Origin: Microvelia longipes
Lineage: Eukaryota; Arthropoda; Insecta; Hemiptera; Veliidae
Reading direction: 5' to 3'
Assembly: GCA_018340805.1 (NCBI GenBank)
Contig: JACMZG010001870.1
Location: 21,333,745-21,397,744, forward strand
DNA: 64,000 nucleotides
The stretch's first letter is position 1. Each line of letters begins with the position of its first letter. Made by a program: the position numbers and the translations under genes. Below are positions 35,265-47,857 of the stretch, one piece after another. The notes beneath the pieces were generated by a model, which did not search any database, had not been told where the DNA came from, and was given only the letters and a program-made list of their open reading frames with translations.

Positions 35265-38200
35265 CTTTATCCCCCTACTATCCTTTGTTATAGAGCATTA
35301 AGTAGAATAATATTTATTTTTTCTAATTGCAATGTTCTGTATTCAAACTTATCATCTGCCTATAATTCTTAATAATTGGGTTCAGTATTTTAATTAGAAT
35401 TACTAATGGTAATTACTTGCTGGTTTAATTTGCTTAGTTCTAAAAGTATGTTTCGTTGGAAGGGTTAACACAATTGATTCGTTACTCAGGTCTAAATGGG
35501 AAATCTGATGACGGGTTTCCAGGGTAAAGTGGAAAACAATTTAAACCCTTACTTAGCATATTATCGTGATTCCGAGAACTGCCGAAGTCAGGATATTCTA
35601 TTTTCATAATTTGTGTATTTGTTACATTGTAACACAAAATTGATAGTATTGTTTGTTAGAAGCATGAACCATTAAAAATAATAATAATGTAAGGCTCACT
35701 TATATCCAGGAACTCTTTATCTCTTGTTGGTCAGCCGCTCATACCAATTTTACATTATTTGCAATTTATGAAAGATTACACATTTTTGGTCTTTTCATAA
35801 AGATTACCAAAGCAGGATGTAATCTCTTAAGTTAATTTTACTTGCTCCTTTATAAGTGTGAAAGTTCACATGTCTAGCTAATCTTCTTATCCTTTATAGT
35901 AAATAAGGTCTTTACTAAAATTACTCTCAGGTTTAAATAAGTTAAAATTCTTACATTAGTAAAAAGGTTCTCTTAGAGTCCTTACAAGAGATTACTTCCT
36001 TTTAATTAAATATCAGGAAGGGTCAGGATGGCAAAGACAGGACTTTTATTAGCTCAACCGTGAAATTCAGTGTCCTTATGAGTTGAGCAGGGATTATTTC
36101 TTTCTTTTGTTCCTTTTACAGTTTTAATCTTTGCGAATTTCCTATGTACTTAGCTTTTAATTTTACATTCATAGTTTCTCATTTTTAGCTAAGTAGTGAA
36201 TAAACTTCGACCGTCGTATCCTATTCAAAGTAAAAAATTCTTGTCTATTGTTTTCACTGACATGTTAGTTGCTTATTCTGGATTTTTTTGTATAAGACAT
36301 AATTTCAAAACTTATATTGTTGATTTTAAGTAGTTCTTACCCCCACTTTTAGTGATTTGGCATTAAACACGGATTTGGCTAAAGTTTGCTATCGTCTTTT
36401 TTATTGAAATACAACAATGTTTGCTACAAGTTTGATGCAGTTTTAGTGGGATAGAAATATTAGAGAAAAACTGAGAGGAAATCCAGTAATTGCACTCAGG
36501 CGAGAGAAGTATCATGTACTTAGATATGTTTTTATAGATACTACCGGTAGTTATAGATAAAATATGGAGATAGAACAGAGATAATCGAATTTTAAGGTAC
36601 GCATCGAACTATTATTAAAAAATCAAAGATAGCTAAGGAACTGTGCCTTAATAATATATAGTACCATATTATTCAACAAATTCTAAACGTTTTTTAACTC
36701 TACCGCCTTAGATAGACTCCCTAAAAGGTTTAGACCAAAGTTATTACTAAGCCCGGAATAATTTGTCTACAAATAACATTTTTATATCTTTAAAATCTTT
36801 ATCTTTTAAATGTAATTTTTGCATCTAGGCAGTAAAGTGGCATTTTCTTGTTGCGAAAATTTGTCTGGCTGATTGCCAGCAAATTTATAAATCATTTCCA
36901 AAGCAATATTTATTTTACATTTTAGCAATAAAATCACATGACTTTTATTTTGTATGTATTATTTTAGAATATCTTTTTATTTATCTGCATAAAACGCTGC
37001 CTAAATACCTATACTCTAAATACCTTAATATCACATACCTTACCCTAATATGAATGACAACAATTGTCTTATTGTTCTATTGCTGCCTCAACGGAAACAA
37101 AAGAATATCTACTTTTCTACCAAAACAGTTAACGTAGAAAGATGATCTGGTATTAACCTAAATTATTATAAAAATTATTTTTTTCTTAATTTTTCGTGCT
37201 ATAACATTGCACTTTTCTTGAAAATTTAAAGCAGTAATGTTGATATTTGTATGAAATGTGGTAGTTAATGTAATGTCTGACAGACTTTAGACTCTGGATT
37301 ATCCAAAATTTACATAAAATTAAAGCTTATAAACTTTATAAGTGTTTCTACAGTACACCAGATTTCTACACATGCTTACCTCTCCATTTAACTTTGAACC
37401 TTTAAAGTCAAGATCCTAAGTCGTATGAGTTTTATCTCTACGTGTAAGACTTCAAGTGGCCCCTTGTCCATTTTACTTTGTATTTCAAGCCTTATTTCCC
37501 TTTATTTTCTTTTAGATGCTTTTGTCAGTTGAAAGGAATAAAAAGAAATCAATTCGACTTAAATAGCTTTAAGAGAACACATATCGATCTTTTTGTAATA
37601 CAACATTGCAATAAAAGTAAACATGTCGTGTGTAAATTTGAGAGTTTATTTATAATTCTTGGTTATAAGAATCATGCGTCATTCGTTGAGATCTAAATTT
37701 GTTTTTAGATTATAAATTATGTCCAAACCGAACCTACTAGTTGTGGGTTGTGAACCTTTACCTATCAATCTCAAAAACTTACGACAAAAATGATTTTCTC
37801 GTTTCACATTTTTATTAACTCAAATAATTTCAAACAATAAAAAAACGAATATCTCTTTTCAAATTTGTTACATGATATTTTTTTTAATATCGCTTACACA
37901 AATCTAAAAGCATAATCCTTTTTATTCATTCATTTGATGCATTAAATAAATAAATAAATATTAAAAAATAAATTAATTCCTTTGAAGATTTTACAGTAAA
38001 TATAATATATTTTTTTTTAAATTTTGTATTAAATAAAAACAAAGAGAATTCAAGAGGAAAAATTATTTCTTTTTGAACTTATTTAACTTACGACTCAAAT
38101 AAAGATATTATTTATTACAATTCCTATTATTATTGTTATAATATATCAAGTACAATATTATGAAGATAAAATATCAAGTAAAAATGAAGTATTTTGTATA

Positions 38201-40396
38201 AAAGGTGAATTTATGTATAAAATGTGTAAAGAACTCTTCATAAAGAATCTTCATGGAGGTTTCCTTACATATTTACATAAAAGTATGTATTTTCCAAACA
38301 TGATTGATTTCTCCTTTCTTACCATCATTCAATCATCTATTTTCTTTTCTTTTATTAACAATTTTTTTCATAAAAATGTTTATTATGTTTTTTTTATGAT
38401 TAATAACATCATTTTAAAAATATGTACTTATATGACATCATTTATTCATTTACATTAATGTTTCTATATTATATTTTTTAATGTGATCTTGTATATTTTG
38501 CTAATAGTATTTTTTATATGATTCATTAGTTTGAGACATTAAAACAAAATAATTTTTTGTATTATTCTCAAGCCCTGCTTTTTCTGTATACTCGTATTAG
38601 ATTTAAAAATATGATTATTATAGGGCAGGAGTAAAGTTGTTAATTTTCAGTCGCATAATTGTCAATATAATATCGACAAAAATATGTTGTGAGAGGACAT
38701 GATTAGTTGATTATCAATTGGTTGCAATGTGAGTTTACTGTAATTAATGTCTATTATTGTATACTTTTACTAGACTTGTGGATAGAAAACATTGCTATAA
38801 ATCACATGTTCATTTACATTTGACGTTCTATTATGTACTATCAAACTCGAGGTTTCTCGTTTAATCCTTTTATAAAAAAATTGTTGTACTTGCTGCCATC
38901 TGGAGCTTCTAGAAGTAAACTTTTGCGTGAGATCAGTCAAAACTTTTAGCTGGAGAGCTTCAAGAAAATTTATTATTATTTGACTTAAGTTTGTCGGTCT
39001 CTGAACATGTATTTTTCTTTTATTATGGCTTAATACTGAAGCTATAAAGGTGCTTGAGAAATGTATTTTCTCTTTAGATATGCCCGTGTCTTTGATTGAT
39101 TAATCCTTAGAACAACTTTGAAGAAATAGTTTCTAATTGGTTTACGTCTTCTGACAGCCTTTGACCTTAACACCTTGTTACAAACTCACAAGAGAATTAA
39201 TTAAATCTTTAGCTAACGAACATGTTATTTGATGTCAAAAACAGAGCTTTTTTGTTGCTGTTCTTAAGTTATTATCACAAGACTGTTCACACTTTCAATC
39301 TTATATTAATAAAGACATTTTTTTCTCAAAATACAAGAACATTTATCGAAAGAAAGCAAAATAACATTTTTGTGCGCTAATTACACTTTTCTTGGTAAAC
39401 AGCAAACAAAACGAAAAGAAAGATACATCCTTCAATTGTTTTTATTTTTATATTTTATTTTTACTCTGAAAACTTTATTACTTACTGGAAATATTTTGTA
39501 CTTATTGGTATTTTTACTCCGAGTTTATAACTTTTTATTATTATATATTTTAATTTGAAATTAACTGATGGTTCTGAGTATAAATCAGGAAGTAGTAGAA
39601 TTTTAAATGTTTGTTTGATTAGTTAGAATGAATCGAAGCGTTTAATTAATATCCAAAATTTAAGTAAAAAGAGGAGCTACTAATTAATAGGTTAATTTAT
39701 TTTTGAAAACTCTATCTTTCTTTATTTAATATAAATTTACTTTCAGTAATAATGCCCAATATGTAGCATACATTGTGGTTTTCAATTATGTATGAATTAA
39801 TAATGTGGTTCACTGTACTTGTCATTGTGGTTTAACCTGCCAAATTCACTTTCTTTAGCAAGATTAAACTGACAGTAATTTTCACTCAATTAGGTTCTTT
39901 AAGTAATAAGAAAATCGTAAAACTAAGACGCGTATAAAACTGAAAGATATAAAAGATAGCGCATAAAACCCTTATCTTGTTGTAGTGTCTGAAACTGACA
40001 GTTTTATACAACTTTATCTTTAAAAATATTTTTGTGTTATTTTGTGTCTGTTTGTCTGTCTTGTTAATTCTGACGCTACGATGTTTAGACGTTAAATAGA
40101 CAAATTATTACAGGAAAGATAAATACTTTCCTGTGATTGAAAAATTGTAGAAGAAAGAGTCTTACTTGAGTATATGGTGAAATAGAATAAATTTATATTG
40201 CCCTAGATAAAAATGTAACATCGTTTTTTTTGAAACAGTACTAGATGTTCTTATTTCGTGTTTATTCTCATTAAAGTCTTAATTCACCAAATAGTTTTGC
40301 GAGAAACTTTAAATTGCAATTTTTTACTTATGAAAACTGTTGTATCATTCGTCATTGTTAATAGCTCCGCATCATTTTGTTGCTTACTCTTTTTTA
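35265..40396. other. Gene-free AT-rich stretch, few repeats
   Basis: This is the largest part of the window without an identifiable element. It contains poly-T and TAAATAAA tracts and several 60-80-codon frames (37478-37696, 38213-38458, 39370-39558) without domains. No exon with paired splice sites was recognised. Confidence 0.5.
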
Positions 40397-40761
40397 TTAA
40401 GGGGATCCCGCAAAGAGTGGGGGTAAAAATCAATTAAACGGAAATATCTCTGGTTCTAAGCAAAATATCAAAATTCTAAGACGGTACTTCACTTCTAATT
40501 TTTATTCTGTACATTTTAAGACTCATTTCAACCTTCTGGAGCAAAAAACAGTGGCGCAATTTGAGAACTAAAATTTTTAAAGTAGTTCTCAAATTGCGCC
40601 ACTGTTGTTTGCTCCAGAAGGTTGAAATGAGTCTTAAAATGTGCAGAATAAAAATTAGAAGTGAAGTACCGTCTTAGAATTTTGATATTTTGCCGAGAAC
40701 CGGAGATATTTCCATTTAAGTGATTTTTACCCCCCCCCCCCTCTTTGCAGGATCGCCTTAA
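40397..40761. mobile_element. TTAA-flanked palindromic MITE (357 bp)
   Basis: The element 40401-40757 is almost a perfect palindrome. The left end is GGGGATCCCGCAAAGAG, the right end read inward is GGCGATCCTGCAAAGAG, and the arms pair through to AGTTCTCAAATTGCGCC around a short AAATTTTTAAAGT loop near 40573. It is flanked by TTAA at 40397-40400 and 40758-40761. TTAA targets are used by piggyBac and Kolobok transposases. The GG start favours Kolobok-like, but this is an inference. A C run (40731-40741) interrupts the right arm. It sits 536 bp before the IRSp53-like exon. Confidence 0.9.
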
Positions 40762-41296
40762 GTCTGTATTGTATATGCCCTCTCATAACTACCTAATGAC
40801 GTAAAGAAATAATGAAAAAATATTATGACTATAGCCATCAATAACGCTGAATGGCTATTGATAGAGCATCCCTTATAGTATTAAATGGTATTGAATTCAT
40901 AATACATAACTAGAAACATAGTTAATTCAATAATCGATACCAAATGAATGTCCTACAGTTTATGGCACCTAAGAAACCTTAGGTTAGCAAAATACCTACA
41001 TTTGTCTACCATAACTAAATTTTGGCAAACATTACGATATATTAACAAAAAATTACGATACTAAGGATATTTTAATTAATATCCTGATGACATTTAGATC
41101 TTAGCTCTAATTATTTGTTCTTATTATGTGTACTTCCTCTTATAAATTACCTACTATTTTTCTAATAATTTAGTTAAACCCTTAATTAATTTTATTTATA
41201 ATTTTGGAGGCTCGCTCCATCGTCCTTTTAGTTGTAGACTTTTTTTTTCTTGTTATATAGATAGTTATTTTATTCACTTAATTTCATTTGTTATAG

Positions 41297-41372
41297 AATA
41301 TCCTGGACAAGTTTAACCCTGGAGCTCGTCAGATGATAAATGCTGGTAAAGCATATCTCAAAGCACTTCATG
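41297..41372 (+). CDS. IRSp53: Internal exon of IRSp53/BAIAP2-like I-BAR protein
   Basis: A pyrimidine-rich tract ending TTTGTTATAG precedes the exon and GTGAGT follows it, so both splice sites are near consensus. The 76 nt encode 25 codons plus one base, starting NILDK and continuing FNPGARQMINAGKAYLKAL, then H and a split glycine codon. The FNPG motif followed by a small-residue/GK...Y.KAL helix is characteristic of the first helix of the I-BAR (IMD) domain in IRSp53/BAIAP2 and BAIAP2L proteins. These bind membrane phosphoinositides and actin regulators (Rac, WAVE, Ena) and bend membrane outward at protrusions. The MTSS/MIM branch lacks FNPG. If the split follows the family, the exon begins in phase 0 and ends in phase 1. 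Neither the preceding N-terminal exon nor the next I-BAR exons were found in the window, so both neighbouring introns are very long. The 81-codon frame at 41340-41585 is an overlapping frame, not the gene. Confidence 0.87.
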
Positions 41373-43544
41373 GTGAGTTACCTTTTTAGTTATTTGTTAT
41401 TTTTTTTTTTTAAATGCGACTTCGTAAAATTTATATTGGCTCATGATAATACTGATACAATCTCTCTGATTTTATTTAGAGCTACCGTTGATATACTTCC
41501 TGTTGAATATGAATATCACGGGATCGGTTTCGGCTTAACACCATTATCAGCAACACTTGGGGAAGTTTTTTACACTTTCCTATGATTTCTCGTCTTTTTT
41601 TTAAACAAGTTCTTTATTGGCAAAAGTATTTCTCGTCTTATAATTTATATCAGTGAATAACTTCTAATCTTAGCGAGAACATATTAATGGTTATGAATAC
41701 TTATATGTCATAACCTTAGTGAGATCAATACAAGCCCTTTATTATACAGGACATTAACTAATTTAGCTTTACTTGGCATGTATTATATACCACATCTTAT
41801 ATTGTTTGTAATTTCAACTTATAAATTTAAAAAAAAATAAATAAATATTAATTACATTTTTTAAAAAGTCCTCAAAATCAATAAAATATTATAGTATTTT
41901 GTAATAGTGCTCTTCTAGAGTATATAATATGTCTTAAAATGTTCACAATGGAGTATTTTTTCGTAAATTCACAATATAATTTAAATTATCCTTGAATTAT
42001 TTTTAAGAAACAAAAATTATTTTGTTTAAAATTCTCAAAAATTCTTTTCTCTTTAAAAGGAATCGAAGAGTGTTTCTTATAAGTTAAGTTTAGTTAGAAA
42101 GTTCAATTAGCACTGTAAAGGGAATTATTTCGTTTGAGAGCAGATGTGCCCCGCGCGACACCCTCCCATCTCCCTTGAATTCGTTATTTTAACTTGTTAC
42201 CTAACACATCCTCGCTTTTCTTTGTCTTTTCTTAATTTTCCTACATCCCTTTTATTTATAAATATCTTCTGTATCTTGATACAGTTTAAAACTTATCCTT
42301 TTCCTTTGTGAATGGTGAAAATAATGTTAAGGATTTTTCTTATTTCGGCGATGAAAAAGTTAGTCTTTAAGATTGTTAACTTTGCTTTCGGAGTTAGTCT
42401 TCTACGCTTTTAAAATGTGTGATGGAATACTTTGAAATCAGATGGTATTACTTAATAACCTGCATAGCCATCTATTTTTAATTCCTTATAACCCAGTATT
42501 ATTTTTTACCCCTTAGGTTCTTGCTTGTATTTTTCAAGCATGAAAAAATCTAGCAATACTTGTACAAGCAAAAGTAGCATACTTTAAGAACTTAAGATAT
42601 CCAAAATATTTTTTAAATTCTAAAATAAATTGAAATACCCATAAATCTTGAGTATCGAATAGAAAGAACTTTCATAAAACTCAATAGAGTTTTATTATTA
42701 CAGTTTTATTGTAATTTTAAGAAAATTACTATGACTAAATCACCTCTAACGACCACCTTGTGTTTTTGAATAGCCATGCTAATGGATGAATATAAACCTA
42801 GATCATATTACTTATATGCATGTACATACCTATATTATATACATACCTAGATCACCAATGCACGGTTTAGTTGAAGATGTTCTTAAATAAGCCAGTTAAA
42901 TTAGAATGCAAGTTAAGTTTTGTTCCAATTGATTACAGTACTTCTTACTTTAACTTCCTGTCATGCCTGTATCTTATCTAAACAAGCGCACTGTGCACAT
43001 TTACAGTTGTTTATTTGAGTTAGTTAGATGTATGTAGAAATAATTTTATCTGGTTATTCATACCAAAATGACCTGTTCTTTATAAAGAATCGATCATCTT
43101 GGTGTAAGTATCATTGCTGGTAACGTTATTTCCTATTAACATACCTCAACTGGTATTGTAAAACAGGTAACAATATAAAAAAATTAACACATTTTATACA
43201 GTAAATCAAATGGTGAGAAAGCAATATCAGCAGAAGCCCAATTTGATGAAACTTAAGGCAAAGGCGCTTGATATTGGGTTTTCAAAGAAAATACATTTTA
43301 TCTTACCTAAGGAAGCATTAATACATTATTGTCAGACATTAAGTTAAATTATTATGCTCCTTATTTAAATGTAAACTTTTCTGTTTTCAACTTCTTTTTT
43401 TATTATTTTCCTTTTTATAAATACTTAAAAAATCCACACAAATCAATTTTGTCCTTTCATTTTTGCGTAAAGTTGCTTTTTCTTATCTTCTTTCGTGTAT
43501 GGAAAAATATTATTTTCTCGATAATGTGATAGGTCGTGATGTGG
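41373..43544. other. Gene-free AT-rich stretch
   Basis: No exon or repeat copy is recognised. A short GC-rich patch at 42140-42175 (GCCCCGCGCGACACC) stands out but has no coding or RNA signature. Confidence 0.45.
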
Positions 43545-43935
43545 GAGGACGATCCGGGATTGTATTCTAAATCCGTTTCAGAGACCCCTTGATACAAACC
43601 CAACTTAGGGGAGGACACAAACCCTATTAAAAACCAGGTGTTTATGACGTCATTAACCCGGTTTGCTGAATCAGCAAAAAAAAAGAAAACGGTAAGTAAC
43701 TGATTTTTTTGACGACTTATTTCGTCGGGAAATAGGTCTTTATTTATGTTTTTGGGGGTGCTAAACCGAATGAAACCGTGTCGATACGAGCATTTTAAGT
43801 TATCAATAAGTCGAAAAAACTGTGGTGAATCACTGAATCACCTAAAATACTGTCGATGAAGGACAAATGTCGAAAAGGGTGTCGTTATCGTTGTTTTTTG
43901 GGGTGTTGCATACAATAAACCAGTCAATTTTATTT
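43545..43935 (+). repeat. Copy of tRNA-like repeat G
   Basis: Reads parallel to the reverse complement of 55900-56530. Shared blocks are AATCCGTTTCAGAGACCCCT, GGGGAGGACACAAACCCTAT, AATGACGTCATTAACCCGGT, GCTGAATCAGCAAA, AACCGAATGAAACCG, GTCGATACGAGCATTTTAAG and GGTGTCGTTATCGTTGTTTT. Relative to the other copy it is shorter between the first two blocks. No coding sequence. Overlapping 60-70-codon frames on both strands at 43842-44052 are spurious. Confidence 0.7.
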
Positions 43936-44139
43936 GACTGTAAATTGCGCTTTTTCTTGCTTATTAATCTAATTTTTGCCTCTTTTCGGTTTATTTTTAA
44001 TAAATTATACTTAAAATGCAATATAAATGAGTATAAACTAAGCTTCAAATGACTGCGAATAATGCTGTGCCGTGTAGTGTATACTCAATGAGATAAATAT
44101 GAGCATTGTCTTTTAAAAATTCGTTAAAATTAAATAAGT

Positions 44140-44345
44140 TGTGACGCTACTGCTTGGGTTATTAAAAATTTACCGAAAACTTAAGCAAAATTTTGATTGG
44201 TAAGCAAAAGATGCGTAATTCAAAGAAAATTCGCCCTTCTTGTAGACCTACGCCCTAGTATTTTTGTATTTACTTTGAGCCTGATAAACTAGACATACTT
44301 CTTTTTGAAGTTTTTCATTTATTATTTAATATATTTGATTATAAT
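44140..44345. repeat. Degenerate foldback family F fragment
   Basis: GACGCTACTGCTTGGGTTAT and ATGCGTAATTCAAAGAAAAT TCGCCC match the order of the right arm at 55290-55430 (ACTGCTTAGGTTCTAAAGC, then GAAATTCGCCCGACAG). The following CTACGCCCTAGTATTTTTG is shared with 48651-48670, which links these two fragments. Confidence 0.5.
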
Positions 44346-45184
44346 ATTTAATAATACTCAGAAATAAAAAATAAATTTTAACTGAACAAAAAGGGGTAAA
44401 ATATTTTGTCTTAAAACTCTTAGTTGAATTACTGGGTTATAAATTATTCATTCAATATTCTTGTAAGAAAATATTTATGAGAAATTTAATTAAAAACTGG
44501 ATTCCATTTTAATCTGCTGAAAGCTTAAAACAAATTGTTTATAAATAATACATTTACTATTTAAAATTTTGAGGGAAATATTACATTGTATTTTGTTACT
44601 TTTTCCTTTTATAAATTTATACTTCTTGGAATAAATTGAATTTTTAAAATTTTTGCTGACACATTATTGTGGTTTAATGACGTCATACATATTTCAACGA
44701 TAGATTTATAGATATTCTTCCCAATCCAAATAAGACTCATTAGCTCATTTTTCGTTTAAAATTTCGCTATCGAATGTCCTATAATGTTAGTATGAATAAG
44801 TTTTAATATTGTGTTTGGCTGTCTTTGCTTTTTTCTTGTTTATTTTTGTGTATTTTATGCGTTTTTGTTGTTGCTTTTTTTTAGTGTAAGTGTCTATTAT
44901 TGTAGTTTTCTTATCTATTTTTGTGTGTTACTGTTTTTTTAAAGTTTTAGTAAAAAGTAGTCGGTAAAAAGTTTTACTGACTTTTCCCCCCTGCTGAGTG
45001 AAACTTATCAACTGATTTACATAAAATAAAGTTTGGCTCGACTCTAATTTATCACAAAGAGCAAACTGATTATATTTAAGATCAAATTGAGTTAAAATGT
45101 CTCCTAAACTTATAAAAAATGCATTTGCCGAGACCTCAGATCTCTAAATATCTACGGTTTAAAATATTTGTTTAACTTAAGCAA

Positions 45185-45330
45185 AAAAATCGGATACAGG
45201 GTGCCTCGGTCCTTTTATCCGAACTTCGGACTCGCTACGCTCGCCTCAGAAAGTCGTAATTATTAAAATCTTATGGTGGTATTACTTTAGTCTTGCTACG
45301 CTTGAGCTCAGAATTATTAGTTGACCAAAT
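45185..45330 (-). repeat. Tail fragment of 5S-related repeat S
   Basis: AATCGGATACAGGGTGCCTCG, then GAACTTCGGACTCGCTACGC and TCGCCTCAGAAAGT, correspond in reverse to the S tails at 28640-28735 and 34000-34080. The 5S-like segment is absent. Confidence 0.55.
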
Positions 45331-45716
45331 TTCTAAGGTTTTATAACTTAAGGTTAATGAATGCTTCAAAGATTATTTACAGCAGGTAGCCATTTAACAT
45401 TATAAATGAATAATCATAATATAATATATAATAATATAATGAATAAATGAATAATATAATATAATTATTAAATTAATAAACATTGAAAACTATGTTTCTA
45501 CCTTTAAAAACCTTAAAAATACCACTGATTTTTCTTGACAGTCTAATTTTTCATTCCTTTTAAAAAATAATAGCAATAAATTTCATAATTGGATTACATT
45601 ATGTTTTGTTAATTCGAATTTTTATGTGTAAAAATAATAATAAAAATCATGATTTTTGACAGACGTAAACAAAAATTTTCATAAAATTCAAGAATCGCGC
45701 CAATAAATATTTATTA

Positions 45717-45900
45717 TCGTGTTTTATAAAACACGATAAACATTTTTTTCGTAAAATACAAATAATTTCTTTGTGTTTTATAAAACACAAATAAATTGTT
45801 TGTGTTTTATAAAACACAAATAAATTGTTTGTGTTTTATAAAACGCAAATAAATTTTTTGTGTTTTATAAAACACAAATAAATTCTTTGTGTTTAAGTCT
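45717..45900. repeat. Palindromic tandem repeat, about 29-bp unit
   Basis: About six units of TTTGTGTTTTATAAAACACA plus an AATAAATTG spacer. Each unit has a perfect palindrome (TGTGTTTTATAAAACACA), so the array can form a row of identical hairpins. Unit 1 is a variant with CGTGTTTTATAAAACACG, whose compensating changes keep the palindrome. Confidence 0.8.
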
Positions 45901-46923
45901 TAAATGAAGAATATTAAAAATAAAATATTAAGGTTGTAGGAAGTTTAAAATTAGTTTGCTTGCTCTAAAAAATAGACAAAATTGATAATTGTTCTGTTAC
46001 CTTTTTAGTACATTTTAAATAAATTCATCTTAGTGTTCATATTCTTCTTGTTAAAGTGTATTCCTACCATGAAGAAATAAATAAAAAAATTTATATTTTT
46101 AACAAACAAAATAATAACTACTTTTAGTTTGAGCTATGCCACTTTATGTTTATGTATTTATGTAGAAAATATATGTTTGTATCGGCTTTTCAAAATTTAG
46201 AAATAATAATCAATAAAATTTATTTATTTCAACATTAATCAGGTCTTATGTAGAATACACACATATTCACATTCATAAAATTAAATAAAATTTGTTTATT
46301 TAGTAACATGTATTTAGTTTAGTAATTTTCTTGATAGTGTACTTTTTGCGAATCCCAAAACGACGTAAAAACGATAATTAAGTTGTTATTCAAATATATT
46401 AAATAAATTAAAATTGATGTTTCACATTTATTGACACCCAAAAGAAATATTTTTTTAAATAAATAAATTAATGAAAATTATGCAAAAATTATAGAAAACG
46501 GTTTTCAAAACAAATCCTAAATAAACAAATTTACATAAAAATGTTCTAACTAATAAAAAAACTTTATGAATTTTTTATAATGTTTTCACCTCTAAAATGG
46601 TAACGAGAAATTCAGTAAAGAAATAAGTAAAACAGCAAACATTAACTGAATATTTTAATAACTAAGTTTTTTGAATATTAAAAACTTTTCGGGGTAAACT
46701 TGAGTGCAATTTTCTCTTAGGACACTGATATCTGAATAAAAACCCCTACAAACTCTCGGAGAAAATGCGGCCAAGTCTTGCGTAAAAGGATAGGATATAA
46801 CGTAATTCGAAGTATTTTCGATACACTTTTCTTTACTTACTCCTTACTGTACATCAGATGTATCACTACCTCCTCTTTAATAAATATAACATAATAAATA
46901 CCAATTACAAGTGTTTACATTAA

Positions 46924-46956
46924 ATATATATATATTATATATATTATATATATATA

Positions 46957-46993
<37 letters not shown>
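46924..46993. repeat. (TA)n microsatellite
   Basis: Interrupted TA repeat of about 70 bp in unique AT-rich DNA. Confidence 0.95.
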
Positions 46994-46996
<3 letters not shown>

Positions 46997-47640
46997 TGTT
47001 TTGTTGTTGGTGTGTACGGGATTTTAACATATATTATATGTTATTACATATAAATTTGGTATAAAAATGGCAAAATACCATATTTTCAACAATTAATTTT
47101 TTTTTAACTAAAAAAGAATACGGAATTTTATGAGTGAGATAAAGAAGTAAAAAGTGTGAAAACAACTAAAGATTGAATAAGTTATAAAAAGAAAACTTAA
47201 TATTAATACTTCTACGGTATTATGATGAAGAGCTTTCCTAAAAACCTGTGTATTTTTCTTAGGGGTTAGAGGGCCTGAGGCCTTAACTCGTTTCGAGGTT
47301 TCTTTCAGTAAAATAATGAAAATTCTGCCTCAAGACATAGGTAGCTTTTTTTCCTTGACGCGGTTGTAACCTCCTTCCAGTGGGAACCGCTGTGTAAACA
47401 GAGGTTTTATTCCCTCTTACAATCCCTTGTTATTGCGTCAAAACAAACAGCAGCATAGTTTGTAAAGAGCTCAGGATGTTTTATTGTAGACATTGTGAAA
47501 ACTCCTATCGTAGATTTTTTCTTTTATTATTCCTTCAAACATTTTCTTTACATTTTCATTTTAAAAACGGTGTACCTTAATAGTTATTTAAATATTTTTA
47601 AGAGGTGATAAAAGTTTGCTGTAAAGAAATAGGGACAAGG
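46994..47640. other. Gene-free stretch
   Basis: No gene is seen. A GC-richer patch at 47255-47410 has no splice-paired open frame and no matching copy elsewhere in the window. Confidence 0.4.
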
Positions 47641-47649
47641 AGTAACTAT

Positions 47650-47715
47650 TTATGCGCCCTGGTAGTTGGAATGGTTCTCGTAGGAAGAGGAGAACCGCTT
47701 GTTTGATCCCTAGTA
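47650..47715 (+). repeat. tRNA-like segment (SINE head candidate)
   Basis: GGTAGTTGGAATGG (47661-47674) resembles an A box and TTGTTTGATCCC (47699-47710) resembles a B box, with about 25 nt between them. AGAGGAGAACCGCTTG lies between. It does not fold as an intact tRNA and no conserved anticodon arm is seen. It is a probable tRNA-derived retroposon relic. Confidence 0.35.
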
Positions 47716-47857
47716 AGCATCCCTCTTCTATGGGAAACGTTTACTAACTCTTGTATATAGTAGCGTATTAATATTAACATTTTAACGCTAAGTGCCGCGA
47801 AATATTATTTACTCTAAAAGTATTATTATAGTACCCAAAAATATATTATAGTAGTAA

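Larger units (their letters stand above)
1..41296 (+). other. Inferred upstream intron of the IRSp53-like gene
   Basis: No host coding exon is recognisable in this stretch, which ends at the TTATAG acceptor of the exon at 41297. I infer that it is one long intron, or the 3' part of one. In BAIAP2-family genes a short first coding exon precedes the FNPG exon, and I could not find it here. Two CAG|GT recursive-splice-like sites on the same strand (3979 and 20102) fit this reading. The contents are mostly transposon-derived repeats listed separately. Nested genes with short exons could have been missed. Confidence 0.5.

Noticed and set aside
34946..35301. Repeat proteins of 115 and 83 residues
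   Set aside because: Both are direct consequences of a 33-bp minisatellite. Two overlapping frames being open at once argues for repeat length, not coding.
41340..41585. 81-codon open frame starting ATGCTGGTAAAG
   Set aside because: It overlaps the I-BAR exon in another frame and runs into the intron past the GTGAGT donor. The exon frame has family similarity and this one has none.
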